A stretch of 64,000 nt of DNA, taken from contig NC_060247.1 in assembly GCF_921293095.1 (NCBI RefSeq), positions 108,829,111 to 108,893,110 on the forward strand, in the 5' to 3' direction. Position 1 is the stretch's first letter, and each line of letters starts with the position of its first letter. Positions 21,266 to 33,167 of this stretch are shown piece by piece. The translations under genes and the position numbers were made by a program. Under the pieces are notes generated by a model. The model was not told the origin of the DNA. It worked only from the letters and a program-made list of their open reading frames with translations, and did no database searches. This DNA is from Ischnura elegans (Eukaryota > Arthropoda > Insecta > Odonata > Coenagrionidae).

Positions 21266-24225
21266 CATGCTACTGACAAAATTCTTCATATTCTTTACCT
21301 GTGAATTCTTGAGAAATTTTCTAACGGCATGGGTGCCAAATGCACGCTTCGGTAAAATTTAATGTTTCCCTGCGAAAGAAATATTTTCACTGCGGCGGCT
21401 GCGAAAGATGCATACAATCCATTTTTCATAACTTATTCTTGCATGGTTTGAGGTTACGGTAGTCACGTATTTTTTTGGTGGAACAATTTCAAAACCAATT
21501 TACCTCAAAGTGACTCTACTTTAGTTTTGAGTATGTTCGAGGAAAACGGTAAATATGCAATTTAAGGATGGCGGCTTTCTGGGAAATTATCAGCTTTTTA
21601 TTCGGAATAATTCGCATTCACATGGAGTTCTTACTAGTGTGAGCTTGGTATTGGTATTCGCGCGGTGTCAAATGCTGCAGACCCGCATTGTTATGTGTAC
21701 TTGATTACGAAAGAAAATATATTATTCATGTAAGTCATTGCATCAATGTATTGTATTCTCAATCCATTTCAGGGAAAATTATTGTTCCGTCAACTGGCTA
21801 GGCTAAGCTGGATAGCCATGTTTCCTGATGAAAGGCGAGACTTTTCGGTTTCAATAAGTTCCTTTTTGGACTATATGTCGCTCGTGAGAAAAGAGAAATT
21901 TTTAGCATCTTCATTTTATTTCCCCTTCTCTAATTGAATTCTATCGACACAGGGTCTTCCAAGATGATGAACATTTTTCAACTCGGAATTGGATTAAAAC
22001 AATACATTTTAGGTATGGCATTAAGGAATTTATTTTCCAATTTCCATTTCCATTTGGAGTATCTACTCTACCAACCTCATTTATAATATACCTTCCACCG
22101 TAAATATTCCGGGGTTCTGCGTGAAAATCACCATTTAACATGGGTGTCATTGAAGCGGTGTATGGCTGAATTCTATGCGGATCATCCAACATATCAGATA
22201 TTTTCATGCTCTGAAAATTTTCAAGGGTAACTCTAACAATACGGTGAGAATTGGTGTCCTATGGTAATTACCGCCTCTTTTCTAACTCCTTATTTTTGGA
22301 CTTCTGGCCCAGAGTAATTAAGAAATTCATCAAATTCCCCGCTTCCGTGGAACAAATTATGTAATTGTTGCACCATGAATCATCAATTTTTCGTTGCAAA
22401 TTGAACTAAATTACTACATGAAGTTCGCGGCTGGTCTGAAAGTATTTTTGAATTTGTAGTGAGCCAGAAATATGAGCATTTATTTTCGTAAGCAGTAATT
22501 TGAAATAAACATGTCGAAAGTTTATTTTTAGATCAGTAACGAATTATCACAAGATTAAGGTTAACGTATTGAATTTATTTTCATAATCAACTGTAAATAT
22601 TTAGCCGGATTTTTAACTAATCAACTTATTCAAGATAACCCTGGATCTATGGGGTCGTGTATATACTATATCAACAATTTTGGAAGGAATTAGACAACCA
22701 TTTTAATAAAAATCTATCATAGATAATGAGGGGGAAGACGAGTTCACTCAGAGTCACGTAACTTTTACAATGTGCATAATTACGTAATTTTTTGTCCCCC
22801 TCATGTGGGCGAGTGTTTTTTTTTTCTCTTCGCCCCAAGTTTCCTCTTCGATTCTATATAACTTAACTCTTGCCCCTGCGATTAAAAAAAATCTTTGTAT
22901 CATTTTGGACTCCTTGCGAGCAAAATAGCGATATCACGAGAGCACCTTTCAAAGCATCAGTCAGAAACATTGGGTGGTGAGAGAATATATTCCCACAATT
23001 AGGGATGAAAATTTTTTTGATGCTTCATTCACGTTACGTGCCGGGGTTAGGGGGAGAGGATTTGGGAAATTAAAATGCCTGTCAATGAAGAGGAAGGGAG
23101 GAGTAAAAATAATTCCATTAAAATAGTATCGTGGTTGAGCACGAGCCCTAACAAACCTGAGACACCTGCACCTTCATGGTGCCCTGCGAGTCACCTTCAG
23201 GATGCTTGGCGAACATATACTCCCAAAATAGGTACGCGAGGCACCACAGTAAATACGGTATTTTAGATATAGATGTGCACTGAATGGATATGACAAATAG
23301 ACATTTCTTCACCAAAAAAAGGAATCACAAGTCGATATCTACATTTTTTATTTGCGTGTCCTTAGTCCCAAGTTTCCTCTTTAATATGATATAACTTCAC
23401 CCTACGATGTTTAAAAAAATCTTTATACCATTTGGCCCCCTTACGGGCGATATAGCGATCTCTTCGGAGGACATTTCACCTTTTAAAATTAGAAGTTATC
23501 CCAAAGCACGTAGTTACATGGGTATAACTTCTCATTTAATCGAATGAATACAATTTTTTTATACCTAACTCCTGGCATATTTATACATTGACATAGTAGC
23601 AGCACCGTAAATTGCTACTATTACTTATTATTGAAGATTATGCTATAAGTTAAGTGATTTAAGTTGCTGTAACTAGGGCAGTGTTTCAATACAGCTGAAG
23701 TTAGCCATTCAAAGAGTTCCATTCATTAGATTTAAAAAAATTAGAAGTTACACCCATAGCTGCTCCTCGAACAAAGGGAATCCAAATAAGCTGAAGTTAT
23801 CGACTAGTAATACCTTTTTTCACGATGAAATGTTTATTTGTGATATCCATTCGGGGCACTTCTACATTTGAAATACTGTATTTACTCATGTAACACAGGC
23901 ACTGCACCTATTTTTCCATTTTAGCGGCTTCAAAAACAGGTTGCGCGCCATACACGAGGATGCGCTGGTCACCGGAGCATGTTGAGTAAATGGCATCGAT
24001 AAGAAAGGCATAACGGCGATGGAATCAACTCATGTGATCTTGCGCTTTACGATCGGAAGTCGCGAAATAATTATTTCAAACTTGTCATTTTATGCGATAT
24101 TTTAGAATGAAAATTGAAGGATACTATTTCATTGCTAAATTTTAAATGTATTTGCTTTTAAATTTCATAACGGAAATTGCCATTATCATTATCATCATCA
24201 GTGGTCAACAATCGATTGGTTTGAC
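21266..24225. other. No gene recognised
   Basis: AT-rich. A very weak LINE-tail match lies at about 23170-23215. Confidence 0.45.
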
Positions 24226-24430
24226 ATCTACGTAATACCCTGAGAGCCTAGGTTGTTTGGCTGGGGGTGACCAATCACAAACATGCTGCATGCAAGAGGA
24301 CTGCCACATGCACACCGAAAGGTCATAGAAATATTACTCATACTACCAAAATATGCATGCGTATTAATAAGACAAAACTTGCCAATAGTTAGTAGTTCCT
24401 ATAGCAAATACATGCAAGGTTAGAACTTAT
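24226..24430 (-). mobile_element. CR1/L2-like LINE, 3' UTR fragment
   Basis: Inverse of the common tail (ATCTACGTAATACCCTGAGAG) continuing into the variant 3' UTR also present at 14440-14570. Confidence 0.6.
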
Positions 24431-24502
24431 GAAAAAAATCACATGCAATCAGACATCCAAGCGAGTGACTCCTTTTAATTGAGACAACGTTGCTATCCTT
24501 AA

Positions 24503-24734
24503 CCCATTTCTGCCCAGAAAAATAACTGATATTCGAATTTGCACTGGTCTCATCAAGCAAGTGGGATTACTTATACCAGCTTCAGAAATAAACTATTAGA
24601 CGCATTAGGTAAACAAAACATTTAAGAGTACATTTTTAGCTATTTAAAAATAAAATAGAGCATAGTTTTTCATCAAGTGCCTCACACTCTGAATGGTAGG
24701 ATGTAGCCGTATGGCTACGGTAGGCGGAAATGGG
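24503..24734. mobile_element. 232-bp TTAA MITE, piggyBac-like
   Basis: Perfect TTAA flanks at 24499-24502 and 24735-24738. Inverted ends are CCCATTTCTGCC and GGCGGAAATGGG. A palindrome TAGCCGTATGGCTA lies just inside the right end. Confidence 0.75.
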
Positions 24735-24929
24735 TTAATAGTACGAGGAAAGAATGACATTTTAAATCTCTCTGTTTTGCAGTCTATTTATTTTATTTTA
24801 TTCTCATGATCACGTCTACAATAGTGCGATAGTAAACGAAGGACAGTTTCACTTCGTCTGAGAAAATATCTTCTTCAAATTTACTAAATAAATTAAGCCT
24901 ATACTTCAATCAACGCTCCTGTAAAGATT

Positions 24930-25268
24930 TCCATCCTAACTGGTGTGCGATACTGGAAACGCTGCACTTTTTGCCGTAACAACTCATCACAAATCTGGCC
25001 GCCCTGCGCTGTACTTGACGCAGCTCTCCACTCAATTCTCCTGTCAGCTAATCTTTTCACACCTACGTATTTCACCCTTTTTCACATTCTTCTTTTCCTG
25101 TCCCATATATTTTGTTCTACGTTTCCTTTTGCCGTTCTTGCCATCTACTTTTCCTAGGATGATTGCCTTCATCAAGGCATCATGTCTCAAGATATGACTA
25201 TTAAGGTTGTTCTGCTTTCTTATCATGGTCTCCATTACTCTTCTCTTCACTCCTACTCTTCTGAGGAC
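24930..25268 (-). mobile_element. RTE-like LINE, C-terminal fragment
   Basis: The minus-strand reading has EVLRRVGVKRRVMETMIRKQ, then HILRHDALMKAIILGKVDGK and KRRTKY, matching the reverse transcriptase tail of RTE-like proteins (R-R-x...L-R-H-D...G-K-x...G-R-R-R). Stops interrupt the downstream part. Confidence 0.65.
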
Positions 25269-25271
25269 TTC

Positions 25272-25650
25272 ATCCGAGTTTATCTAACAGGTCACTTACA
25301 CTAACAAAACTATCGTAACGACCTTTCACATACCTGGCAGCTCTTCTTTGCACGCGTTCTAACTCTGTTATTAAGCCTTTTTCATGAGGGTCCCAAACAC
25401 TGGCAGCGTATTCTAAATGCGGTCTAACGAGGGAGAAGTAGCTAATTTCTCTAACTTTGTCGTCGCACTTTCCAAATATTCTTTTAACAAAACCCATTTT
25501 ATGATTAGCTTCACCGGTTATTTCCCAAATATGCTTATTCCACGATAGATCATTATTGAGTCTAACTCCTAGACATTTCAGCTACGTTGTAGGGAATTAT
25601 TCTTCTTCCAGAAATTTCTTTACGACGCATTTTTTTCAAATTTAATTCTA
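25272..25650 (-). mobile_element. CR1/L2-like LINE, internal fragment lacking its 3' end
   Basis: The minus-strand reading shows MGFVKRIFGKCDDKVREISY, FSLVRPHLEYAASVWDPHEK and ELERVQRRAARYVKGRYDSF, and then stops abruptly at the junction with RTE-like sequence near 25270. Loss of the 3' end is unusual for a LINE. Confidence 0.8.
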
Positions 25651-25849
25651 ACTACCATGCAACAGAATATGCGGTACCAATCCCCGCGAGTGATAACATC
25701 TTTCAAAATGCCGTAACTGTGAGAAGTTGAAAGAATGACGGAAACGTTGCAATGGATTATTTAATGTCGATATTCCGGCGTAAGACGTTCTCCCTTTTGA
25801 AAAGTGTAGCGGGGACACCTCGAATAGAAAGAGAGGGGGAAGGGGGAAT

Positions 25850-26458
25850 ACGTCATCCGAATGACAGTCGCTCGCGATTGGTCGTTTTCTCTCTCTTTTC
25901 GCGTAGAACACTTTCCGAGGGCGGGGATGTCTCTGAGGTTAGGGGATGGGGGGCGGCATATTTTCCTCTCCTTCCGGATTGACCGACCGCCTGCCTCCGG
26001 AGATGGGGGTGGAGGAGAGGAACCGTACGATGGTCGGGGCGGGTAGGGGGGGTGGGTTGAGAGGATTTCTGGCCGAAAAGGGTTGAAAACGCTTGAATAG
26101 GGGAGACGAGGGTGGGGGTTGGTTTTGGGGAATGGGGTGATGTTTTGGCCACCGGAGTCTCCTCCTCTGTCCTTCCCGAAGCAAACGTCAGTCTCCATTC
26201 GCTCTCGCAGCTGTTGTGACCTGTATGCTTTTTCCGCTTCCTCGTTCCTCAAGCCTTTTGCCCACGGACTACCGCCGGCTTCTCCTGGGTCGTGCTCACC
26301 GCTCGCACCTTGCGAACCCTCTAGTGTTCGAGGGTAACCCCGCGCGAATCCTGCAGTGAAATACTGTTATTTTTTTGAATTCCTGTGGCCGCATCCGCGG
26401 CGGATATTTTCGCCGGCAAGGAGCGCCGATCTGCGTCGCCGACAACCAGGGCACACCG
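25850..26458 (+). promoter_or_regulatory. GC-rich, CpG-rich island, candidate giant promoter
   Basis: A sharp GC-rich block in an AT-rich setting, with many CpGs and long overlapping open frames on both strands that look compositional. It lies directly upstream of the candidate first exon on the same strand as giant. No TATA box or clear initiator was identified. Calling it a promoter is inference from composition and position. Confidence 0.35.
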
Positions 26459-26557
26459 ATGCCGATGGCTACGTCTCCCCTGCCGTGGTTCGCGCATCCG
26501 CGAGGACTATACCAGATCAACAGCACATCGGAGGGAATCCTATCTCAGACGGACAAG
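26459..26557 (+). CDS. Candidate first coding exon of giant
   Basis: From the ATG at 26459 an open frame runs 33 codons (starts MPMATSPLPWFAHPRG, ends ILSQTDK) to GACAAG followed by GTGATT, a reasonable donor. The junction is phase 0, matching the phase-0 acceptor at 31757, so joining would give a Giant of about 502 residues. No other ATG lies between about 26230 and this one, and the exon sits at the edge of a GC-rich island suited to a promoter. The Kozak context is weak and I do not recognise the 33 residues from other Giant proteins, so the link is inferred from phase, strand and position only. The frame is also open upstream to about 26375 without an ATG. Confidence 0.35.
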
Positions 26558-26794
26558 GTGATTATTATACCTTTTGCATTGCCATTCTCCATAGTTAGTC
26601 AAATTTTTCCCGTGAAAGAAGAGTTTCCATCTTAGAAATAAAACCATTCAAATAATCTAAATATAAGTGTTTGTTGGATGCATAAAAATTAAACGAGGGT
26701 AATAAAAAGAGCTCAGAAGGTAATCACTGCCATCCCATATATTCCGCCGGGAGATAAGAGCCTTCAGCTGCCAAAAGTTAAGCTACTTAAATTA

Positions 26795-27232
26795 TTTGAA
26801 AACTACGGGCCCGCAAATTATATCATGCCAAAAAAATATAATAAAATATCACAGAATATATCTGATGCCAATATAATCTTCCTACCACTGAGGGGGTGGA
26901 TAAATTCCCCTCATGCCAACCTGCTGAATATTGCCATTGATATGGATGTTTCTATATATTAGGAGTGATTCCCCATACAAAAAATGAGGTCTGCGATGAT
27001 TGGAATTTAGGGTTAGGAAAAAATTCAGGAAATTGGGAAATGCTTATATTTTTATTTAAATTTTACGAACTAAGGATTTAACGGTGACTTCGCATCATTT
27101 TAAAACCGCGGGGCCTCGACGAAAATTATATCATGCCAGAAAACCATAGTAAAACTGACTTCCTGACGCTGAGGCGGCGGACAAATTTCCATTATGCTAA
27201 CTTGCGGAATATTGCTATTAATTTACAATACT
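26795..27232. repeat. Pair of diverged direct repeats
   Basis: Copy 1 at about 26795-26945 and copy 2 at about 27095-27232 share AATTATATCATGCCA, a CTGAGG...GG(C/T)GGA block, AAATT(C/T)CC and GCTAAC/GCCAACCTG...GAATATTGC. They lie about 300 bp apart, in the putative giant intron. No transposon signature was seen. Confidence 0.55.
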
Positions 27233-28823
27233 ATAGGGTGCGGATTGTTACTACAAGTTGCTGTTGTTGTTACTCGTATTATCGCTATGTCTTAAATTTT
27301 GGCAGCTAAAGGCTTCACTATCGGCGGAATCTATGGAACGACAGCGCTTAATTTCGAAGATACTTTTCTAGCCTGGTTTAATTCTTATGTGTCATACAAA
27401 CACTGAGATGTAGATGATTTGAATGCCTATATTTCTTACTTTTACAATCCATGATTTATTAATTGATTTGACCTAATTTTTCTGCTCGTAAAATAAAGGT
27501 CTAAGATTTATAAATTCACCATTTAGCCCGAAAATATATATTTTCTTCCATTAGCTAATCTATTCAACCCGCGTCTTTTCACATGGTTTTGCTTATTTCA
27601 CCTGTTATATTTTTTCACTTGTATTCATTTTATCTAATATTCATTCAACGCTGCTCTTCGAGATGTTTATACCTGTTTTTTGAATGCGTGTAAATTGGTA
27701 CCTCACTTCTCATTAAAGAATTCGTCTGAATCATCTGGTCCTGTTATACATAGGAAAATAGAACTGAGTATAACTTCTTAATATTTCCTTTGAACGAAAA
27801 TTTACTCTGTAGAAATCGAGTAATTATTATCGAGTCATAAGGTTTTCCTTAGTCATTCACTCAATTTTTTCAATATAAACGGAATGAATTTGATTTTTTA
27901 TGGATTTCAGACTCAGATTTTTAAAAGTATTTCCGAAGCCTTTTAGTCTTGAGTTTACCGTCGGCTAAGGATTGTGGAAGTAATTTCTGCTTTTATCTAC
28001 TCTTTTGTGTGATTGCAGTAGCATTAGACAATTTATAAGAATACGGCATGATAAAACACCAAACAACTTAAGCTTTATTTCCAGTTATGATATTTAGGGT
28101 TCTGAGAACATAATTTATGAGCGAAGAGAGATAAAATACTGAATCGTCTTTCAAAAATAATTTCTAATGTATCGAATTTGTCAATGGACGATGAACGATT
28201 TCATAAGCGGAAGACTATTAACTGGGCGGTAGCCGAGATCAATTGGCGCGGCTACCGTGTCATTTTTCCCCCTCGGGGCTCTCAATGGTGACATAGATTT
28301 ACAAATAGCCTTTTGATCTCGAGGAAGGTGTCTTGGACTTCCTCAAGTATGCGAAAACTCTCAGGTAACTTGGGACGACGAATAGTTTGCGAAATACCGC
28401 GATATCCCAAACACCTGCTGACTCCCAGTTCCGTTTGTCGTATTTCTATCAGGACAAAGGTCTCATTCAGAAATTCCGCTCGTCGAATGGTAAGATGGAA
28501 AATTATCAAACTCCTCTTCCCTCTCTTCTCGTAACATTTGTATTCCTGCTCACTGAGCGAATATTTCCAATAATGTGTCATAAGTTTTATAAAAAGTTAT
28601 AAATTGAATTTACGTCGAATACTTTACTTTATTCAAATGATTGAAAAGCATCATCAACAAAAGTCTTCTTCCTCAATTTTATTTTTACATTATGCGTTTT
28701 CACTCAAAGAGCCGTACCCACGTCGAGATACAGTACATGAAACCATCAGGTAACAATGGACACCTTTTATTACATCAAACCTAATTTAATTGCTATAATT
28801 CGAATGGATACTGTATTTTATAC

Positions 28824-29055
28824 GCACTGAATTTTTGAGGCCTTTACTTTGTAGAATTCCATTGTATGGTTGGAAGAAAATTACTTTGCTTTTCTACAAA
28901 ACACACACTTTATTGCCGACTAGTTGCCGACCACAGAGTATATATCCCGGCAAAATCTTATGTGTATCACTAGTCTTGAAAATTGTACAGTGTACCGAAA
29001 CTAGTCGGCAATAAAGTCTGCGTTTTGTTGAAAAGCAAATTAATTTTCTTCCAGC
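28824..29055 (-). mobile_element. Hairpin retroposon with 13-bp duplication
   Basis: Perfect CTGTATTTTATAC at 28811-28823 and 29056-29068. Inverted arms lie at about 28870-28927 and 28998-29055 (shared block CTTTATTGCCGACTAGT). On the minus strand a tail of about 45 bases contains CTACAAAGTAAAGGCC, shared with the 12.1-kb insert. Confidence 0.7.
28971..29010 (+). ncRNA. Hammerhead-like motif
   Basis: CTTGAAAA in place of CCTGAAGA, stem II GTAC-AGT-GTAC (28985-28995), GAAA (28997-29000), stem III CTAG, TC, then GGC. The first core element has changed. Confidence 0.45.
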
Positions 29056-29639
29056 TGTATTTTATACTTGTTTTGCTTTCATTTCAATTTTTGATTTTTA
29101 AAATCTCTTTTCTGAGGGAAATAATACGCATAAGTGATTAAAAATCGTTGTTAAGGTTGTCTGAAAATAAAATCTGAATCCACTGTCAAATTAATGTTGA
29201 GCGGTAATGATCTCGTGATTGAAGAATGTAGGTGCCACTGAAAATCCGATGTTTTTTTATCTCGCAGCTCCTTTTGCTTTTTAGGTTTAGTTTTTCGTTT
29301 TATTTTTTCGCCGTGTATAATTTGCACTCAGTAAACTGTTTACTAGGTCAAAATCTTTGTTCGCTGTTTTATTAATTTTGCACCCCTACCCAGTCAATGA
29401 GTATTTGGTTTTGAGCTTTATGCGGCAGCAAAGTTTAAATATTTACTAAAAGTTTCCGATACTTGGACTATTAAACGCTCACGGTGCAAAACAAGCATCG
29501 CATGCGTTTCAAAAACAACTAAGATGCATAAATTAATTTTTAATCCACCTATTTTGTTCTTATTTTAGAGAAAATATGTTTTCATTAACTATAAACTTAC
29601 CATCTCGCTTTTCAAATCACATTGAGACTGCGATAAAGT

Positions 29640-30260
29640 GTTTTTGAGCCTTTCAAAATGAGGTAGTTACACCTTTCACGCGGGTGAAATTCTCGCGCCC
29701 GTTAGGATTCCTTGGATTTCCAGTGTGAGCTTGCAAATCACAATCGAGAAGGGTCTTTGTCACTTTGCTAATCACCACCACGGAGAGAATTTCTCCGATT
29801 CTCGGAATCGCTTAGAAGAACTCTTCGAAAATGGCCAAGCTGGGGGATTAGCGACGAGATTATGTGTTAGATTTCTTGGAAGCAAAGGGTAAGGAACAAG
29901 GAACCTTGCAACGGAGTCCCCTGTCCAGGCAGCAGCCAGAGGCCTCGTCCCATAGAAGGGGCCTCTTGCCCATCCTCATTAACCGGCCTTCTCCCTTGCT
30001 AATCACCTCCCGTGGTTCCCTCCTGGGACTGTGGGTCGGTTGCGTAAACTTGCCTGTCGATAGGTGACCGTTGGTGACGCAAATATTCCCGTTAAACTCG
30101 AAAATTGCGCATTATTGGGGCACCAAACGGTCGATCCAAACTCGAGCATAGTGAGAGGTTTCAGTGATTGTTTCCGTAATCGTACAATGGGATCGTGACG
30201 CAGGGCTAGTCCGTCGCGGCTTCCTCGTGGAGTTTGAAGTTCCGACCTCTCATATGTTTC
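29640..30260 (+). promoter_or_regulatory. GC-richer island 1.5-2.1 kb upstream of the giant main exon
   Basis: This block is richer in GC and CpG than its surroundings and carries no recognised repeat. A donor-like AAAGG|GTAAGG junction lies at 29888/29889, after a stretch with a very short open frame starting at 29831. It could be an alternative non-coding first exon, a promoter or an enhancer. Nothing in the sequence decides between these. Confidence 0.25.
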
Positions 30261-31757
30261 TGTCCATGAGTTTTCATGGGTGAATGTGTCATTCGTTAGA
30301 ATACGGGACTCTTACATGACACCCTGTCACAGTCGACGTTACTGAAATCTTACTACATTACTTACTGATTGGGGTTTCTAAAATAGTATGTTTGGGGACT
30401 ATGATACCCTCTTTCAGAGAAAGCGTCGATAAATACTACCACTGCTTGTGGTGACATTAATGGATTCAGGCTTACTTGTGTTAAATGCACATGTTCTTAC
30501 CCGCCATGGATACTTAAGCGAGACTAATACAGCTCATTTAGTGAGTATCAGGGAGGAATGTAATCGGATAGAAAAGAGGAATGCGAAGTAAAATACGCAT
30601 AGATTTGCTACGTTTTCCCCTTTACTTTACCATGAGGTGAAAAATTAAAGCGCCTTTCGCCAATTTATCTGCTAAAATTATATTTATTCCGATGATCCGT
30701 TTTAATTGTTATTTTTTTACTTTTATTTTCTTTAGCAATCTGAAATTTACTTTCAATTGCCAAACACTAGCTATAAAGTCACATCCGTATCGAATATGGG
30801 TTCAAGGCGTCCGAAGATAAATAAAGTTCATTGCCACGCGGGTCAACAGTCAACTAATTTGCTTTTCACATCAGCGTGAAGTTGAAACCTTGCCTTGGGT
30901 GATGCCTGAGGAGACTAAACTTTTACTCAAGAACAGTGACTCACAGAGGAAAAATCCCAAGTCAATGCGCCCACTAGCTTCACATACAAACCAATTTTGT
31001 TATTTATTTTGTGATAAAGGCATATTTTTAGGCCTCTTGAGATTTTTATTGAGAAAACTGGCATCTACTGTCTCAAAGACTGTAGATTTCAATGGAAGGA
31101 TTTTCTCAATGTTAGCCGCGAGAACTTAGCTTGACAGGAGTGATAGCAATCAACAAAATTTATAGTGAATGGTACAAAAAACGTTTTCCTTTCAGTATGA
31201 AATAGTTGTTACATTTAAAATTGGCATTGATTTCTGTCAGTCTCATCAATGTCTTTCCGATCAATGAAATCCACTTCCGACTTTGCACTATAACCAATAC
31301 TTGACATTGCACGCCTTCCTTTCTCAAACGATGGCTACAAATTGAATGTTGAATTTAGCCTCATTTATGAGCGATTAAGACATTTAGTTATTTATTATAA
31401 GCACCACTGGAAACTGTACACATTGTAGTGAATATAACTTAAGTGAGTGTCTACTCTCCATTTTTATCGTATGTTTTAAGTGTAGAGAGGGAAAATGATG
31501 GCTTGAGGAACTGACGTTGCCCAACGTGTTATTTTCTCGAAAGGAATTGTTAGCTCCATCATTTTTCCCTAGCATGACAGGTGCGCAAGACATCGCGCCA
31601 ACCCTCGCAATTTTTAGAATCGATGAAAAAATTGCATGCAATTCCGACCGTGGGAATTCCACAACTGTCCCTGAGTGGACCAAAAGAAATTGCCGCCACA
31701 AAACATCCGAACGAGCGACGCAAGTTCTTAATGGATTCTTTCCTTCTCTCTCTTCAG

Positions 31758-33167
31758 ATGATGACTGCCGTCATGCCGCACCCAACGCCTGCCGTCTCGT
31801 CTCCGACGCTCTCCTGCCCACCTTTCCGCTTCTTAAGGATGCCGGAGCGTCGCGAGAGGGAGGAAGAGACCTACGGGCACTCCGTCCCACGGCTCCCCAC
31901 ACCCGAAGAGCAGAGGGAGGCCGCACACGCCAACCGCAGCCCACTCCACACTGCCGAAGACTCCGTCCCCCTCGACTTTTCCTCAAGGCCCACCCTACCT
32001 TCCAGTAGAACCCCGGACTCCGGAGTGGAAGCGGGAGTCGTGGACCTCTGCACCCGGGGGAACATCCCGGAGGACCGTCTGGGGAATCAAACCACGTCCG
32101 CCGACGAGGAAGACCGCCGCAACACCAGCAGGGGGAGCAGTAGCGATGGTAGCAGCATGCTGAATGTCTCATCCGATGGTTCATACCCATACGTCCACCA
32201 CCAAGTTCAGCACCACGCAACAACGCACAGTCCACCCGCACCCACGATGCAGACGTACCCGATCCACCCAGTGGCGCTTCATCCGCACCAGCACCATTCC
32301 TTCATGGTGACGCCTCCGGCCGCACCCCGACAGCCGAGTCCGCCGCACATCGAAGTTTCCTCCGCACCCACCACCCCGGGTGCCGCACCCAGCTTTCCCG
32401 GCATCCTCTCCCTCACCCCTCCCCCACCGGTGCCCCTCCACACCCCCCTGACGGGTGCCGTACCGCTACCGCTGTCCCCACCCCAGCAGCAGCAACAACC
32501 CACCTTCCCGTCCCTTCTTCCGCCTCCGCTCCATAAGACCCTGGCCGTTGCCGCGGCTTCCACCACCGGAGGTAAGATGGAGCCGGGGGCAAAGGTCACG
32601 CGCCCCTTCAAGGCCTACCCCAAGGACCCGCTGACGTTGACCGTGGGTGTTTCGACTGCCGAGAGCCTCCTTGGTCAAGCCTCCAACGAGGCGTACGTAG
32701 AGTTCCGGAAGCAAATGCTTCAGCAGGTCGCAGCGACGAAGGCTCGGCGGCCGATTGCCCAGCCGTCACAAGGGCAACAGCAGGCGGAAGATCAGGCGTT
32801 GCAGTCTCCAGGAGAGACTCAGTCGGAGAGTTGCGAGTCTCAGCAACAGAACGCGCAGAGTTCGGCGTCGAGTGGCGACGAGGATAGCAATTCATCCGGA
32901 GGAAAGAAGAGGTCACGGGGCAACAGCGAATCCAGCAACGCCCCTTACCCGGTGGTGAAGGATGCTGCTTACTGGGAGAGGAGGAGGAAGAACAACGAGG
33001 CCGCGAAGAGGTCAAGGGACGCGAGGCGAGCCAAAGAGGATGAGATCGCCATTAGGGCCGCCTTCCTCGAACAGGAGAACCTAAAGCTCAAGTATGAAGT
33101 GGCCGCACTACGGCATGAGACCTCCAACCTGAGGTGTCTCTTGTACAGCGCCGCCAACGGCAGTTGA
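31758..33167 (+). CDS. gt: Giant-like bZIP transcription factor, main coding exon
   Basis: Giant is a PAR-type bZIP repressor of the insect segmentation gap-gene network, acting in the nucleus. Numbering from the ATG at 31758 gives 469 residues. Seen in order: P-L-D-F-S near residues 71-75 and V-V-D-L-C near 94-98, both resembling CtBP-recruiting motifs (fly Giant has V-L-D-L-S); a Pro/Ser/His/Gln-rich middle; [10 protein letters not shown] at 282-291, close to the conserved block before the bZIP in fly Giant (RPFKAFPRDP); then [20 protein letters not shown] leading into the basic region, with [16 protein letters not shown]. Leucines recur every seven residues at 437, 444, 451 and 458. The bZIP spans about 32958-33134 and the stop is at 33165. 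A pyrimidine tract ending CAG at 31757 is a strong splice acceptor just before the ATG, so this is probably the last exon. AATAAA lies at 33214. An NFIL3/PAR-family relative is the alternative, but the FKAYPKDP block favours Giant. Confidence 0.92.
   Translation: MMTAVMPHPTPAVSSPTLSCPPFRFLRMPERREREEETYGHSVPRLPTPEEQREAAHANRSPLHTAEDSVPLDFSSRPTLPSSRTPDSGVEAGVVDLCTRGNIPEDRLGNQTTSADEEDRRNTSRGSSSDGSSMLNVSSDGSYPYVHHQVQHHATTHSPPAPTMQTYPIHPVALHPHQHHSFMVTPPAAPRQPSPPHIEVSSAPTTPGAAPSFPGILSLTPPPPVPLHTPLTGAVPLPLSPPQQQQQPTFPSLLPPPLHKTLAVAAASTTGGKMEPGAKVTRPFKAYPKDPLTLTVGVSTAESLLGQASNEAYVEFRKQMLQQVAATKARRPIAQPSQGQQQAEDQALQSPGETQSESCESQQQNAQSSASSGDEDSNSSGGKKRSRGNSESSNAPYPVVKDAAYWERRRKNNEAAKRSRDARRAKEDEIAIRAAFLEQENLKLKYEVAALRHETSNLRCLLYSAANGS

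Larger units (their letters stand above)
26558..31757 (+). other. Putative giant intron or upstream region
   Basis: No coding segment was recognised here. It holds two diverged direct repeats (26795-26945 and 27095-27232), a hairpin retroposon (28824-29055) and a GC-richer island (29640-30260). It ends in a pyrimidine-rich CAG acceptor at 31739-31757. If the candidate first exon is wrong, this is simply the 5' flank of giant, where enhancers are expected. Confidence 0.4.

Noticed and set aside
29864-30067. Open frame of 67 codons as a giant exon
   Set aside because: No Giant-like motif, and the donor-like site lies near its start, so it would be mostly intronic.
31581-31757. In-frame 59-codon extension upstream of the giant ATG at 31758
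   Set aside because: It begins with GTG and includes in-frame ATGs at 31623 and 31731, but the segment ends in a strong pyrimidine-tract CAG acceptor exactly before 31758, so it is more likely intron.
31771-33015. Long minus-strand and alternate plus-strand open frames across the giant exon
   Set aside because: They are by-products of the GC-rich coding exon; only the plus frame has the bZIP and Giant motifs.
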